From: Acinetobacter wuhouensis
GTDB lineage: Bacteria > Pseudomonadota > Gammaproteobacteria > Pseudomonadales > Moraxellaceae
DNA length: 64,000 nt
Assembly (NCBI RefSeq): GCF_001696605.3
Contig: NZ_CP031716.1
Location: 1,178,001-1,242,000 of the forward strand
Direction: 5' to 3'
Position numbers and translations under genes: made by a program. The notes under the pieces are model-generated. The model saw only the letters and a list, made by a program, of their open reading frames with translations, ran no database searches and had not been told where the DNA came from. Every line of letters starts with the position of its first letter. Position 1 is the stretch's first letter. Positions 39,184 to 47,831 of the stretch are shown here, in pieces.

Positions 39184-39496
39184 TAGGGTCTGTTGACATT
39201 TCATAAATGGCTTGCGTTGTCGGCTAAAGTAGAGCAAACGAGGCATGAAATGAAAAGAATGGTGGTTCCATTTTTAAATTTCATAACGAAGTTTGTGATA
39301 ATTTTAGCCACAACCTGAGCAAGAACAAAGCACTGCTTTGTTTGCAGCGCAAGGCGCAGCGGGGGACTGGTGTATTTTTTGCTGCTACTTCGTTATGAAC
39401 TACTCACTTAGAATGACTAAGTTTCGTATTTCACGCCTAGTATCAGCTAAAAAATACACAAAGTCGCAAACATAGACGAATTGTCAACAGACCCTA
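39184..39496. mobile_element. MITE with 13-14-bp perfect ends and TA duplication
   Basis: The element is about 310 bp with terminal inverted repeats GGGTCTGTTGACA / TGTCAACAGACCC. They extend with mismatches to about 20 bp, and TA flanks each end. Inside are further inverted pairs, CATAACGAAGT / ACTTCGTTATG and GTGTATTTTTTGCTG / CAGCTAAAAAATACAC. No gene is inside. The TA duplication fits mobilisation in trans by an IS630/Tc1-like or IS5 (IS427-group) transposase; the parent element is not in this window. Confidence 0.75.
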
Positions 39497-39597
39497 AATG
39501 TTTACATCATAAATTATGTAACAAGTGTCTGAGTTTAAAAAACTCAGCCACTTTAAAGATACGATTTAATTCATTTTTAGCCTGAATAGCTCAGAAT

Positions 39598-40440
39598 TTA
39601 GTCTTCTTTTTGTGTTAATTCTAAAGCGCGTTGATACGCAACTTTCTTTTTAATCCCAGTCAAATCTGCAGCCAATTGAGAAGCAGCTTTTACGGAAAGA
39701 TCTTCAAGTAAACGATTAAGTAGCTTATCGAGTTTCTCTTGATCCATGTCTTTTTCTTCTGGTGCACCACCAATGACTAAAACAATTTCGCCTTTTTGTT
39801 GATGGTGATCATTTTCGATAAAAGTCACCAATTCACCCAAAGTCATTTTTTTAATGGTTTCAAAAGTTTTGGTAATTTCACGTGCAAAACCAACAGGACG
39901 ATCCGCCCCAAACACTTTCGACATATCTTTTACGCTATCTAAAATACGATGTGGCGCTTCATAGATAATCATGGTTTGGGTTTCATGTTGAAGCTTTTCG
40001 AGCTGAATTAATCGTTGAGATTGTTTCGATGATAAAAAGCCTTCAAAACTAAAGCGATCGCTGGGTAAACCGACCGCACTCAATGCCGCAATTGCAGCAC
40101 AAGCACCAGGTACAGGAATCACACGAATACCATTCTCTTGCGCAGCACGAACTAATTTAAACCCCGGATCACTGATTAATGGTGTACCTGCATCACTCAC
40201 CAAAGCAATGTCCGCACCATTTTTTAGTTTTTCTACAAGTATATCAATTTTGTTACTTTCATTATGATCATGACACGCTGTGAGCGGAGTTGATATATTA
40301 TAATGCTTTAATAATTGAGCAGATTGACGTGTATCTTCTGCCGCAATAATAGAAACAGACTTTAATACTTCAATAGAACGAAAAGTCATATCATCTAAAT
40401 GCCCAATTGGGGTCGCTACGACAAATAATTGAGCACTCAT
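39598..40440 (-). CDS. rsmI: 16S rRNA 2'-O-ribose C1402 methyltransferase
   Basis: RsmI methylates C1402 of 16S rRNA with SAM. This protein of about 280 residues has the SAM-binding start LFVVATPIGHLDDMTFRS, AEDTRQSAQLLKHY, the glycine-rich ALVSDAGTPLISDPGFKLVR and the VPGACAAIAALSAVGLPSDRF segment, all typical. The start at 40440 is favoured over 40452 because GGAG lies at the right distance. It is divergent from lpoA; the two start codons are only 10 bases apart. Confidence 0.93.
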   Translation of the reverse strand: MSAQLFVVATPIGHLDDMTFRSIEVLKSVSIIAAEDTRQSAQLLKHYNISTPLTACHDHNESNKIDILVEKLKNGADIALVSDAGTPLISDPGFKLVRAAQENGIRVIPVPGACAAIAALSAVGLPSDRFSFEGFLSSKQSQRLIQLEKLQHETQTMIIYEAPHRILDSVKDMSKVFGADRPVGFAREITKTFETIKKMTLGELVTFIENDHHQQKGEIVLVIGGAPEEKDMDQEKLDKLLNRLLEDLSVKAASQLAADLTGIKKKVAYQRALELTQKED

Positions 40441-40450
40441 AAAGGTCTCC

Positions 40451-41434
40451 ATGAAAAATAAATTAGTATTGAACAGTATAAAAAGAGTGGCGCTATTGGG
40501 AATAGTTGGATTTGCCGTCCAACTTCACGCAGAGATTCTGGTCATTTTACCTGAAACAGGCCCTATGTCGCGAGCTGGATTAACGATTAAACAAGGAATA
40601 TTGAATGCTTCACAAGCATCAAAAAATGAAATTCCGTTGAAATTCGTCAATTCTGATCAAATTCCGATAAAAACAATTTTAAAGAAAGAGGTCAATAAAA
40701 AGACCGAGATGATCATTGGACCATTGGCGAGACCAGATGTTGAAGTTTTGGTGAGTACTAAACCTAAAATTCCTGTTTTAGCGCTAAATGAAGTATATCA
40801 GTCTGATAAGAATGTGTGGCAATTCAGCCTGTCCAAAAATGATGATGCTTTGGCGTTATTAGACTTTATCCAAAATGATAAAGTGACGAAACTCTATATT
40901 GTTCGTGAAAAAGGTACAGAAACCGAATCCATTAACTTCCTCAATGCACTTTTTTCTAACTTCTCTGGTGAGGTTGATCCTATCGATGAAATGCCTAAAG
41001 TCATTGGAAGAAATGAGGGGATATTGTTGCTTGGAACCAATAATTGGTTGTCGAGTATACCTCGACTACAGGAAAAGCGTATTTATACACAAGCCATTGC
41101 AATCGAAGAGCAAAAGACTTTGCCAAAAGGCATGAAGTTCTGTGATGTTCCTGCAATTTATGAAAAAGAGTGGAAAGAGGTCGTTAAGGCAAATAAAGAA
41201 TTACCTAAATCTTTAGCGTATCAACGATTGTACGCATTTGGTGGTGATGCATGGTATATCGCTCAAAAATTTGTACTTGACCCTCAAATTAAAACATTAA
41301 GCTTCAATGGTCGAACGGGTAAAATTAAAATTGATGGAAATCGTGTTGAGCGAATTCCACAGTGTTTTGAACGTTCAAAAGCGAATTTAGTGCCTTTGTA
41401 TATGTTCTTCGAAAGATCGAAAGATGTGAAATAG
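40451..41434 (+). CDS. lpoA: LpoA-like penicillin-binding-protein activator (short)
   Basis: This 327-residue protein has an N-terminal hydrophobic signal (VALLGIVGFAVQLHA) and a periplasmic-binding-protein-like fold with ILVILPETGPMSRAGLTIKQGIL, as in the C-terminal domain of LpoA, the outer-membrane activator of PBP1a. It lies in the rsmI-lpoA-yraN-dolP order seen in E. coli. It lacks the N-terminal TPR domain of E. coli LpoA (about 680 residues) and no lipobox Cys is visible after the signal. It is probably a soluble or signal-anchored periplasmic form. Confidence 0.75.
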   Translation: MKNKLVLNSIKRVALLGIVGFAVQLHAEILVILPETGPMSRAGLTIKQGILNASQASKNEIPLKFVNSDQIPIKTILKKEVNKKTEMIIGPLARPDVEVLVSTKPKIPVLALNEVYQSDKNVWQFSLSKNDDALALLDFIQNDKVTKLYIVREKGTETESINFLNALFSNFSGEVDPIDEMPKVIGRNEGILLLGTNNWLSSIPRLQEKRIYTQAIAIEEQKTLPKGMKFCDVPAIYEKEWKEVVKANKELPKSLAYQRLYAFGGDAWYIAQKFVLDPQIKTLSFNGRTGKIKIDGNRVERIPQCFERSKANLVPLYMFFERSKDVK

Positions 41435-41449
41435 TTAAATTAGTTTGAA

Positions 41450-41866
41450 ATGACGATTTTTTCTCTCGGAGCGTGGGCTGAACATGAGGCAGTCGAACTA
41501 CTGATTCAGCATCATTATGAAGTTGTAAAATTGAATTATTTTTCACGTTTTGGTGAAATTGATATTATTGCAAAATTAGCACAAGATCTGGTATTTGTTG
41601 AAGTGAAAGCAAGAACACCCACTCAGATGGGGCATGCTTTTGAAGTGGTGAGTTTATCTAAACAACGGAAAATGTTGAAAACAGCACTGCTATTTTTACA
41701 AGAATATCCACAATTTGCACAATATTATTGCCGTTTTGATGTAATTGGTTTTGATTTACATCATAAAATTGCAAAAAACGTACAGCCAGACCTGAGTAAA
41801 ATCTCTTATGATCGATCTTGGATTGAAAATGCATTTACTTTAGATGCAGACTTGATTAATCTGTGA
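41450..41866 (+). CDS. yraN: YraN/UPF0102 nuclease-fold protein
   Basis: This 138-residue UPF0102 protein has the restriction-endonuclease-like core with GAWAEHEAVELL at the start, YFSRFGEIDIIAK (the Gly-Glu-Ile-Asp motif) and LVFVEVKART (E-x-K). YraN proteins may process branched DNA or aid natural transformation in some species; the role is not established. It follows lpoA by 15 bases and is probably co-transcribed. Confidence 0.87.
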   Translation: MTIFSLGAWAEHEAVELLIQHHYEVVKLNYFSRFGEIDIIAKLAQDLVFVEVKARTPTQMGHAFEVVSLSKQRKMLKTALLFLQEYPQFAQYYCRFDVIGFDLHHKIAKNVQPDLSKISYDRSWIENAFTLDADLINL

Positions 41867-41968
41867 TGTATATTTAGGCACAGTTATTTAAAAAATAAGA
41901 TATTTTCCAGCATGTTAACAATATAAAAGCATTGTTATACAGGCTAAAATCAATAGGAGTCTTGCTGA

Positions 41969-42673
41969 GTGTTAAAGCGTATTGTCATCACCATGATGTG
42001 TGTAGCAAGTTTGTCTGGTTGCGCAAGTTTTATATCCGGTGGTACAGGTTCTGCACCAGTCGGAACAGAAAGTGGTGTGAGATCTTTAGGGCAAGTTTTT
42101 ATTGATTCTTCTATTGAGCGTACTGCTAAAATTAACTTATATAAATTAGATGTTCGCTTTAAGCAATCGCGAGTGAATATCAATAGTTTTCATAGTAATG
42201 TTTTACTCACTGGGCAAGTTCCAGATGCACATTTAAAACAATTGGCTGAAGATAACTTACGTGCAATGAGTGATGTTAAGACGGTACATAATTATATTAC
42301 TGTCGGTAGCCAAATTGGTTATAGCACCATTATGCAAGATGCCACAGTGACTGCAAATACACGTGGTTTGATCATGAAAGCCCCTGTAGTTTCAGACAAT
42401 AAGGTTCTTGTACATACTGAAGATGGGGTACTATACATATTGGGTCGTTTGAATAATGCTGAAGTTAATGATTTAAATGATGTTTTACAAAAGGTTGGCA
42501 ATGTGACTAAAATTGTGACTTTGATTGATAATATCGAACAAGCCAATAACTCACTTCAGCCTTCAGCTTTTACAGCACCTGTAGTCGGCAATGCGCAGCA
42601 ACCTGATGTACAAACACCAGTTGCAATTGATCCGAATGCGGCAGAGCCATCAAATAATGTTATTCAGCAGTAA
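41969..42673 (+). CDS. dolP: BON-domain outer-membrane lipoprotein DolP
   Basis: This 234-residue lipoprotein starts at a GTG with AGGAG 9 bases before. The signal is MLKRIVITMMCVASLSGC with lipobox LSGC. Two BON domains follow (about residues 40-105 and 115-185; the conserved core VLLTGQVPDAHLKQLAEDNLR is seen). DolP (YraP) binds acidic phospholipid at the division site and supports envelope integrity. The C-terminal tail (after about residue 195) is Pro/Gln/Ala-rich and longer than in E. coli (191 residues). The stop overlaps the next gene's first codons. Confidence 0.88.
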   Translation: MLKRIVITMMCVASLSGCASFISGGTGSAPVGTESGVRSLGQVFIDSSIERTAKINLYKLDVRFKQSRVNINSFHSNVLLTGQVPDAHLKQLAEDNLRAMSDVKTVHNYITVGSQIGYSTIMQDATVTANTRGLIMKAPVVSDNKVLVHTEDGVLYILGRLNNAEVNDLNDVLQKVGNVTKIVTLIDNIEQANNSLQPSAFTAPVVGNAQQPDVQTPVAIDPNAAEPSNNVIQQ

Positions 42674-43550
42674 ATTACAGCCTTTAAAAAAGAAACTCCT
42701 TAAACAGTTTGATGTATTAAAGTCGCAGTACCAAGATTTTCGTTTATACGATTTAGGTAGCATCACGATTAATGGATTAACTCCGAAAAAGGGTTATTCC
42801 ATTAAACACAATGTTGCTTATGGTTTGAAAGCAAGACAGCGTTTAGACCTCTATGTTTCTAATCAAACTCAACTTAAGCCATTAATTGTCTTTGTACATG
42901 GTGGTGCGTGGAGTCATGGCGATAAAACAGCGTATAAATTTGTTGGAGAGGCATTTAGTCGTTTTGGTTATGATGTTGCTGTGATGAATTACCATTTAGC
43001 ACCAACACATAAATTTCCAAGTTATATTGACGATCTGGCGATTGCTTTAAACTTTTTGGAGCAACAACAGTCTCGACTGGGGATTTCAACGGCAAAAATT
43101 GCCTTGATTGGGCATTCAGCTGGTGCTTTTAATATTGCCTCCTTACTCTATCACCCGCAACATTATTCATTGGCGATAAAGCAAAATATTAAAGCATTAA
43201 TTGGCATTGCTGGGCCTTATCATTTTGATTATAAAGGTGATCCATTAGCAGAAGATGCTTTTGATCAAGCTGTACCCTATCAACAAGTGATGCCTTATTA
43301 TTTTGTCGAAAAGAATGAGGTGAAACATTACTTATTCTTGGCACAGAATGATCAAATCGTGAAAGATACCAATTCTTTGGACTTTAAACAGCAGCTTATT
43401 GCGCAAGGTAATCATTGTGAAATTGTGACTATTCCCAAAACAGGTCATATTTCAATTATGGGTAGTGTCTCAAGCCTGTTTAGTCGCTTCTTTAAAACAC
43501 GTTCTGAGATTATTCAAATTTTGGATCGTGAAATGAAAAATCCCCAATAA
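42657..43550 (+). CDS. Alpha/beta hydrolase (HSL/carboxylesterase type)
   Basis: This is a hydrolase of about 297 residues with the oxyanion motif HGGAW (in IVFVHGGAWSHGDK) and nucleophile GHSAG, the layout of the hormone-sensitive-lipase/kynurenine-formamidase-like esterases. The acid is probably Asp in LAQNDQIVKD and the base His in TGHISI. The start at 42657 overlaps dolP by 17 bases and is chosen because upstream in-frame ATGs lie deep inside dolP. The natural substrate is unknown. It ends in a terminator. Confidence 0.8.
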   Translation: MLFSSKLQPLKKKLLKQFDVLKSQYQDFRLYDLGSITINGLTPKKGYSIKHNVAYGLKARQRLDLYVSNQTQLKPLIVFVHGGAWSHGDKTAYKFVGEAFSRFGYDVAVMNYHLAPTHKFPSYIDDLAIALNFLEQQQSRLGISTAKIALIGHSAGAFNIASLLYHPQHYSLAIKQNIKALIGIAGPYHFDYKGDPLAEDAFDQAVPYQQVMPYYFVEKNEVKHYLFLAQNDQIVKDTNSLDFKQQLIAQGNHCEIVTIPKTGHISIMGSVSSLFSRFFKTRSEIIQILDREMKNPQ

Positions 43551-43565
43551 ATTGGGGATTTTTTT
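43536..43565 (+). terminator. Terminator overlapping the hydrolase stop
   Basis: The stem AATCCCCAAT / ATTGGGGATT (loop AA) plus seven T includes the last codons and TAA of the hydrolase gene. Confidence 0.85.
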
Positions 43566-43590
43566 GAACATTATTTTTTGAGTAATACAT

Positions 43591-44361
43591 TCATTCTTGA
43601 TGCATAGGTGTATTGTGAATGACATGTTCAATCATAGCATGCGCAATACTACCTGAGAATGGTGTTTCTGGTAGATCATCAAATTTAAAGAAATGTGCAT
43701 CACTAATTTCTTCTTCTTGCAGTACGATTTCACCTGATTCATATTCAGCTTTAAACGCCAGCATGAGATTGCTTGGAAATGGCCACGGTTGGCTAGAAAG
43801 ATAGGTGACATTTTTCACCTTTAAACCAACTTCTTCCAAAGTTTCTCGTTTTACAGCTTCTTCAAGTGTTTCCCCAACCTCAACGAAACCTGCAATCAGT
43901 CCATACATACTGCCTTTGTTTTTCGCATTTTTTGCTAAAAGAATTTCATCATCGCCACGGGTAATCACAGTGATAATACAGGGTTGTACGCGTGGATACT
44001 GATGATAACGGCAAGCAGGGCAAACCATAGCATATTCAGTAGGGTGGACTTCTGTTTCATGCCCACAATGGCTGCAAAATTTATGATTTCGGCGCCATTC
44101 AAGCAGTTGTAAAGCTCGACTGGCTTGTTCAAATTCAGTTTTTGTCCATTGTGAGATCAACTGACGAATAGGAATAAGTTGGTAGCCTGCCGGAATTTGA
44201 TCTTCAATAAAAAGATCTCGGGCAATGATTTGATCACCCGAGTTAAAGCTAAGATCATTTGCTAACTTTTCAACTTTAGGAAGTTGTAGGTTTTCATCCA
44301 CCAACAGTTGATGATGGTGGAAGATATAAGCAAGTGATAGTTCTGAATTTTGGTCAGACAT
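43591..44361 (-). CDS. nudC: NADH pyrophosphatase / NAD-RNA decapping hydrolase
   Basis: NudC hydrolyses NAD(H) and removes NAD caps from RNA. The 256-residue protein has the four-Cys zinc ribbon (FCSHCG, then MVCPACRYHQYPR), the Nudix box GFVEVGETLEEAVKRETLEEVG, and the NADH-specific SQPWPFPSNLM motif. Its start ATG overlaps the fimL stop (TAATG), so it is translationally coupled. The same fimL-nudC neighbourhood occurs in Pseudomonas. Confidence 0.93.
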   Translation of the reverse strand: MSDQNSELSLAYIFHHHQLLVDENLQLPKVEKLANDLSFNSGDQIIARDLFIEDQIPAGYQLIPIRQLISQWTKTEFEQASRALQLLEWRRNHKFCSHCGHETEVHPTEYAMVCPACRYHQYPRVQPCIITVITRGDDEILLAKNAKNKGSMYGLIAGFVEVGETLEEAVKRETLEEVGLKVKNVTYLSSQPWPFPSNLMLAFKAEYESGEIVLQEEEISDAHFFKFDDLPETPFSGSIAHAMIEHVIHNTPMHQE

Positions 44362-46001
44362 TAAGCTACCGTTTTTAAGTTTTGACTACTTGTTAGTGCG
44401 ACATCAAACATTTTTTGCAAAACAGGTTGTTTGTTTTGTAAGTTTTCAATCATCATATCTGCACTTGCCAAGACATCGAGAAGTTTATTAACTTGTTCTT
44501 TGTTCAATACTTGCTCTTTCTCTAAACTTTTTTGAACAAATTCAGCAGATTGAAGTAGAGCTTTTTGACCATCACGTGCTGCAAGGAAGATCAGCGCACC
44601 GCCGATTTCACGGAATTGCGATGGAATAGATTCTAGATTGGTCTGTGGTTCTTGTAGGTATTGCACCAGTGATTGCGCACTCAAATCTACCAAGGCTTTT
44701 GTTTCAGTCAGTAGGGCATCATGTGCCTCATCTAAACGATCTAAAGAAATTTGTAAATTATTCACTTTAAGCTGTAAACGATTCGAGGTGTAGTTTCGCT
44801 CAAGAATACCAATAGAATTCATCGCAGAAAGAATACTATTCATCAGTTGTTGCGCATAGTTTTCATCTTTTAGCATATTGTCTTGAGAAAGAAGATCAGC
44901 TTGTTGTTTCAGTTCAATATATGCTTCGTTCAAATTCAAGACCTTAAACACATGTGCAAGATCAGTCAGTTTAGTTTTCAATTCTTGAGTTTTTTCATCA
45001 CTCATATTTTGATAGTTAAACTCAATATCATTACGAATCTGTGACATTTCATCTGTAATGAGCTGGCTGATGCTATGCACAGTATTGAAATCAGGGCCAT
45101 ACAAATGACGGCTAAAAATTTGTAGTTGTGTATCTGTGAGAATATCTTCACCAATATTGATTTGATCACGGATATGTTGTGAAATTTCATCTTCTTGACT
45201 AATACAAAGACTCAGTATATTGGCTAAATCTGTTAATGATGCTTTGAAATCATTTTGATTTTTGAAGAAAGTTGAAATATTGGTTTCAATACTGATTAAG
45301 GTTCTCAGGCGTGTATCATTGAGAATTAAATTGTCAATTTGATTGAAGGCTACAGAAGTTAATGCCCAATATTGAGCACTGGTTTGGTCTTTCGCTTCAT
45401 TGGCAAGATATGCACCGACCAGTTTAATTGCTTGTAAATCTAATTCAGTTTCTTGTTGTTTCAGAAGTTTATGCAAACTGAGTTTATACAGTTTATGCAC
45501 ATAAACTGATTTTTCCAATTCTGGAGGTTGTGGCAAAGTAAAATTCGGTGTTACACAGTCAAGAAGTGGTGCAATCGCTTGCCCTTCAGGTGTGAGTTCT
45601 AAACCTAGAGCGAGTTCTAAACGATTCAGTGTGTCGTGTAAGAATTGAGGTACCTTGACTTCACGTAAACAAATAAACTCGATATAGCGTTTGAGCATGG
45701 TCGTCCCTTCGCTCAATGCAATCACATCTTGGGTATTTACTTCACGTGGATTTTGCATGATTTTGCGCATCAATAATGCCGCAAGCTCGGTAATTTTTGC
45801 GACTTGTGGCATATCAATTAACATCAGTACATGGGCACATTGTTCAAATTGAAGTAATGCATCATCAATACCAAAAGGTAATGTTTGATCTTCAACTAAA
45901 CTACTGACAGCAGATTCTACTTGTAAAATTGAATTATCAACTTCTTTTTTAATAATTAGTAATGCTGTCGGATCAAAATGTATAGAGGTTTGGTAAGACA
46001 T
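44361..46001 (-). CDS. fimL: Twitching-motility regulator FimL
   Basis: This 546-residue, mostly helical protein resembles the N-terminal part of ChpA and Pseudomonas FimL (about 557 residues). It is made of degenerate Hpt-like helical bundles without a kinase or receiver domain, and lacks obvious phosphoacceptor His motifs. FimL works with the Pil-Chp system to raise cAMP and type IV pilus activity. The name is supported by length, by composition (repeated helical LARxLxLL...E patterns) and by coupling to nudC, as in Pseudomonas. No other pilus gene is in the window. Confidence 0.75.
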   Translation of the reverse strand: MSYQTSIHFDPTALLIIKKEVDNSILQVESAVSSLVEDQTLPFGIDDALLQFEQCAHVLMLIDMPQVAKITELAALLMRKIMQNPREVNTQDVIALSEGTTMLKRYIEFICLREVKVPQFLHDTLNRLELALGLELTPEGQAIAPLLDCVTPNFTLPQPPELEKSVYVHKLYKLSLHKLLKQQETELDLQAIKLVGAYLANEAKDQTSAQYWALTSVAFNQIDNLILNDTRLRTLISIETNISTFFKNQNDFKASLTDLANILSLCISQEDEISQHIRDQINIGEDILTDTQLQIFSRHLYGPDFNTVHSISQLITDEMSQIRNDIEFNYQNMSDEKTQELKTKLTDLAHVFKVLNLNEAYIELKQQADLLSQDNMLKDENYAQQLMNSILSAMNSIGILERNYTSNRLQLKVNNLQISLDRLDEAHDALLTETKALVDLSAQSLVQYLQEPQTNLESIPSQFREIGGALIFLAARDGQKALLQSAEFVQKSLEKEQVLNKEQVNKLLDVLASADMMIENLQNKQPVLQKMFDVALTSSQNLKTVA

Positions 46002-46127
46002 TGATCTGCACCTATCCTGGGTATCTAAATGTTCTATATCGAGCTCTCAAAGAAGTTCGATTTTCTAAGTTTAATATAGCTGAAGAACAGAATCTTTACA
46101 TAAAAAAATAATGATTTATGTCAAAAA

Positions 46128-47615
46128 TTATTTTGCAAAAATGCAAGCTTCCCCATGCTTTTCTTGGAATTGTTTGATCCAGTTATCGTGCGCTTCAAGT
46201 TCTTCAGCTGAAGCTAAAATAACAGGAACTTCGATTTCGATTTTTTGTCGTGCGGTATTCCCCAAAGCTTGCTCAGTATGTTCAGAAATTGCATCCATGT
46301 CAAAGGATACTTGCCCACCTGTCATTGCCAAGTAGACGTCAGATAAAATCTCTGCATCGAGTAATGCACCGTGGAAGGTACGGTCACGTTGCGGAATTTC
46401 ATAACGACGCACTAATGCATCCAAAGAGTTTTTCTGTCCTGGATGTTTGCTTTTCGCCATTGCCAAGGTATCTGTCACTTCACAGACTTCAGACAGTGCT
46501 TGTAAACCACTGCGTTTGAACTCCATATCTAAGAAGTTCATATCGAAGCTTGCGTTATGCGCAATAATTTCACTGCCTTTTAGGTAGTCAAAAAGCACCT
46601 GTGCAATTTCATCGTATTTAGGTTTATCTTTTAAGAATTCGTCTGTAATACCATGGATGGCTTCAGAGTCACCTACAGGTTTTTCAGGATTGATATAAAT
46701 ATGAATCGAACTACCTGTGAGTTTACGATTGATCATTTCAATCGCACCGACTTCAATAATACGGTCACTATCCTGATAGTAGAAACCAGTGGTTTCTGTA
46801 TCGAGAATAAATTGACGAGGTCCATGTAATTTTATGGTTGCAGGTGTAATGACGATTTGTGGGTGAATATTCGTTTCTACATGAAGTGTTTCGTTATGTT
46901 CGATATCTAAGTCCATGACTTGATCATTCACCATATTGTTTTCATTATCAACTTGAACCGCTGCTTGTTCGTCAACCTGTGGATGTGACTGTGACATATT
47001 TTCAGTTGACCGGTTTTCTTCATTTGACATCATTTCATCCTCAGAATCTACGAAATCAAAACCAAAAGGGTCATCTAGTAACCAATCTTTTTCAATTTTT
47101 TTTTTATCATTTTCTATAGGATTCTGTTGTTCAATCGAATCTTGCAGGCTGCCAGTTTTTGGGCTAGTCGTAATCGAAGTTGTCGTTTTACCTGCAAGTC
47201 TTTGCTCAGTACCTAAGTTGGCTAACTGATCTGCCATCTCATTACCTGGATGTCCTGCATGTCCTTTGATCCAATTCCATTCAATTTCACGACCTTGGCA
47301 TGTAGCATCTAACTTTTTCCAAAGATCTGGATTTTTGACATCTTTCCAGTTTTTCTTTTTCCAACCTTCGATCCACTCAGTAATACCACGTTTAACGTAG
47401 TTAGAATCTGTCCAAATGATCAATTTTTCAGAAATTGGGCAAAAAGCAATACCTTCGATGGCTGCGGTAAGTTCCATACGATTATTGGTTGTGTCTAACT
47501 CGCCACCACATAGTTTATGTTCTTCATTTGGCGTGATGATATATGCTCCCCAGCCACCGGGACCGGGATTGCCTTTACAAGCGCCATCGACATAAAGGAT
47601 GAGTGTTTGCGACAT
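46128..47615 (-). CDS. rnhA-dnaQ: Fusion of ribonuclease HI and DNA polymerase III epsilon
   Basis: This 495-residue protein has two enzymes in one chain. Residues 1-150 are RNase HI with its acidic site (D10, E48, D70 and D129, as in VDGACKGNPGPGGWG, NNRMELTAA, WTDSNYV, GNEMADQLA). An acidic, Asn/Glu-rich linker covers about residues 150-260. Residues 265-440 are the DnaQ proofreading exonuclease with ILDTETTG, HNASFDMNF and HGALLDAE motifs, followed by QVSFDM, a likely beta-clamp motif (QTSMAF in E. coli). In E. coli rnhA and dnaQ are separate divergent neighbours. The ATG at 47615 is preferred over a TTG at 47627. Confidence 0.93.
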   Translation of the reverse strand: MSQTLILYVDGACKGNPGPGGWGAYIITPNEEHKLCGGELDTTNNRMELTAAIEGIAFCPISEKLIIWTDSNYVKRGITEWIEGWKKKNWKDVKNPDLWKKLDATCQGREIEWNWIKGHAGHPGNEMADQLANLGTEQRLAGKTTTSITTSPKTGSLQDSIEQQNPIENDKKKIEKDWLLDDPFGFDFVDSEDEMMSNEENRSTENMSQSHPQVDEQAAVQVDNENNMVNDQVMDLDIEHNETLHVETNIHPQIVITPATIKLHGPRQFILDTETTGFYYQDSDRIIEVGAIEMINRKLTGSSIHIYINPEKPVGDSEAIHGITDEFLKDKPKYDEIAQVLFDYLKGSEIIAHNASFDMNFLDMEFKRSGLQALSEVCEVTDTLAMAKSKHPGQKNSLDALVRRYEIPQRDRTFHGALLDAEILSDVYLAMTGGQVSFDMDAISEHTEQALGNTARQKIEIEVPVILASAEELEAHDNWIKQFQEKHGEACIFAK

Positions 47616-47831
47616 AGATATAACCAATGAAAGTGAATTAAGCGTTGAACATCGTAGGTGAACAATTTATTGTATACGCAAATCGGCGTTTTCTACGCAT
47701 GAACAGAGATTTTTTTAATTTCTTGTAACATTTGTATGCAATAAGCATTCAAATTTTGCCTTGTATGCGCGTATAGCTCTACTAAAATGGCAAAGATAAA
47801 ATAATTTACTAATATGTTGTTCGGAACCCTT

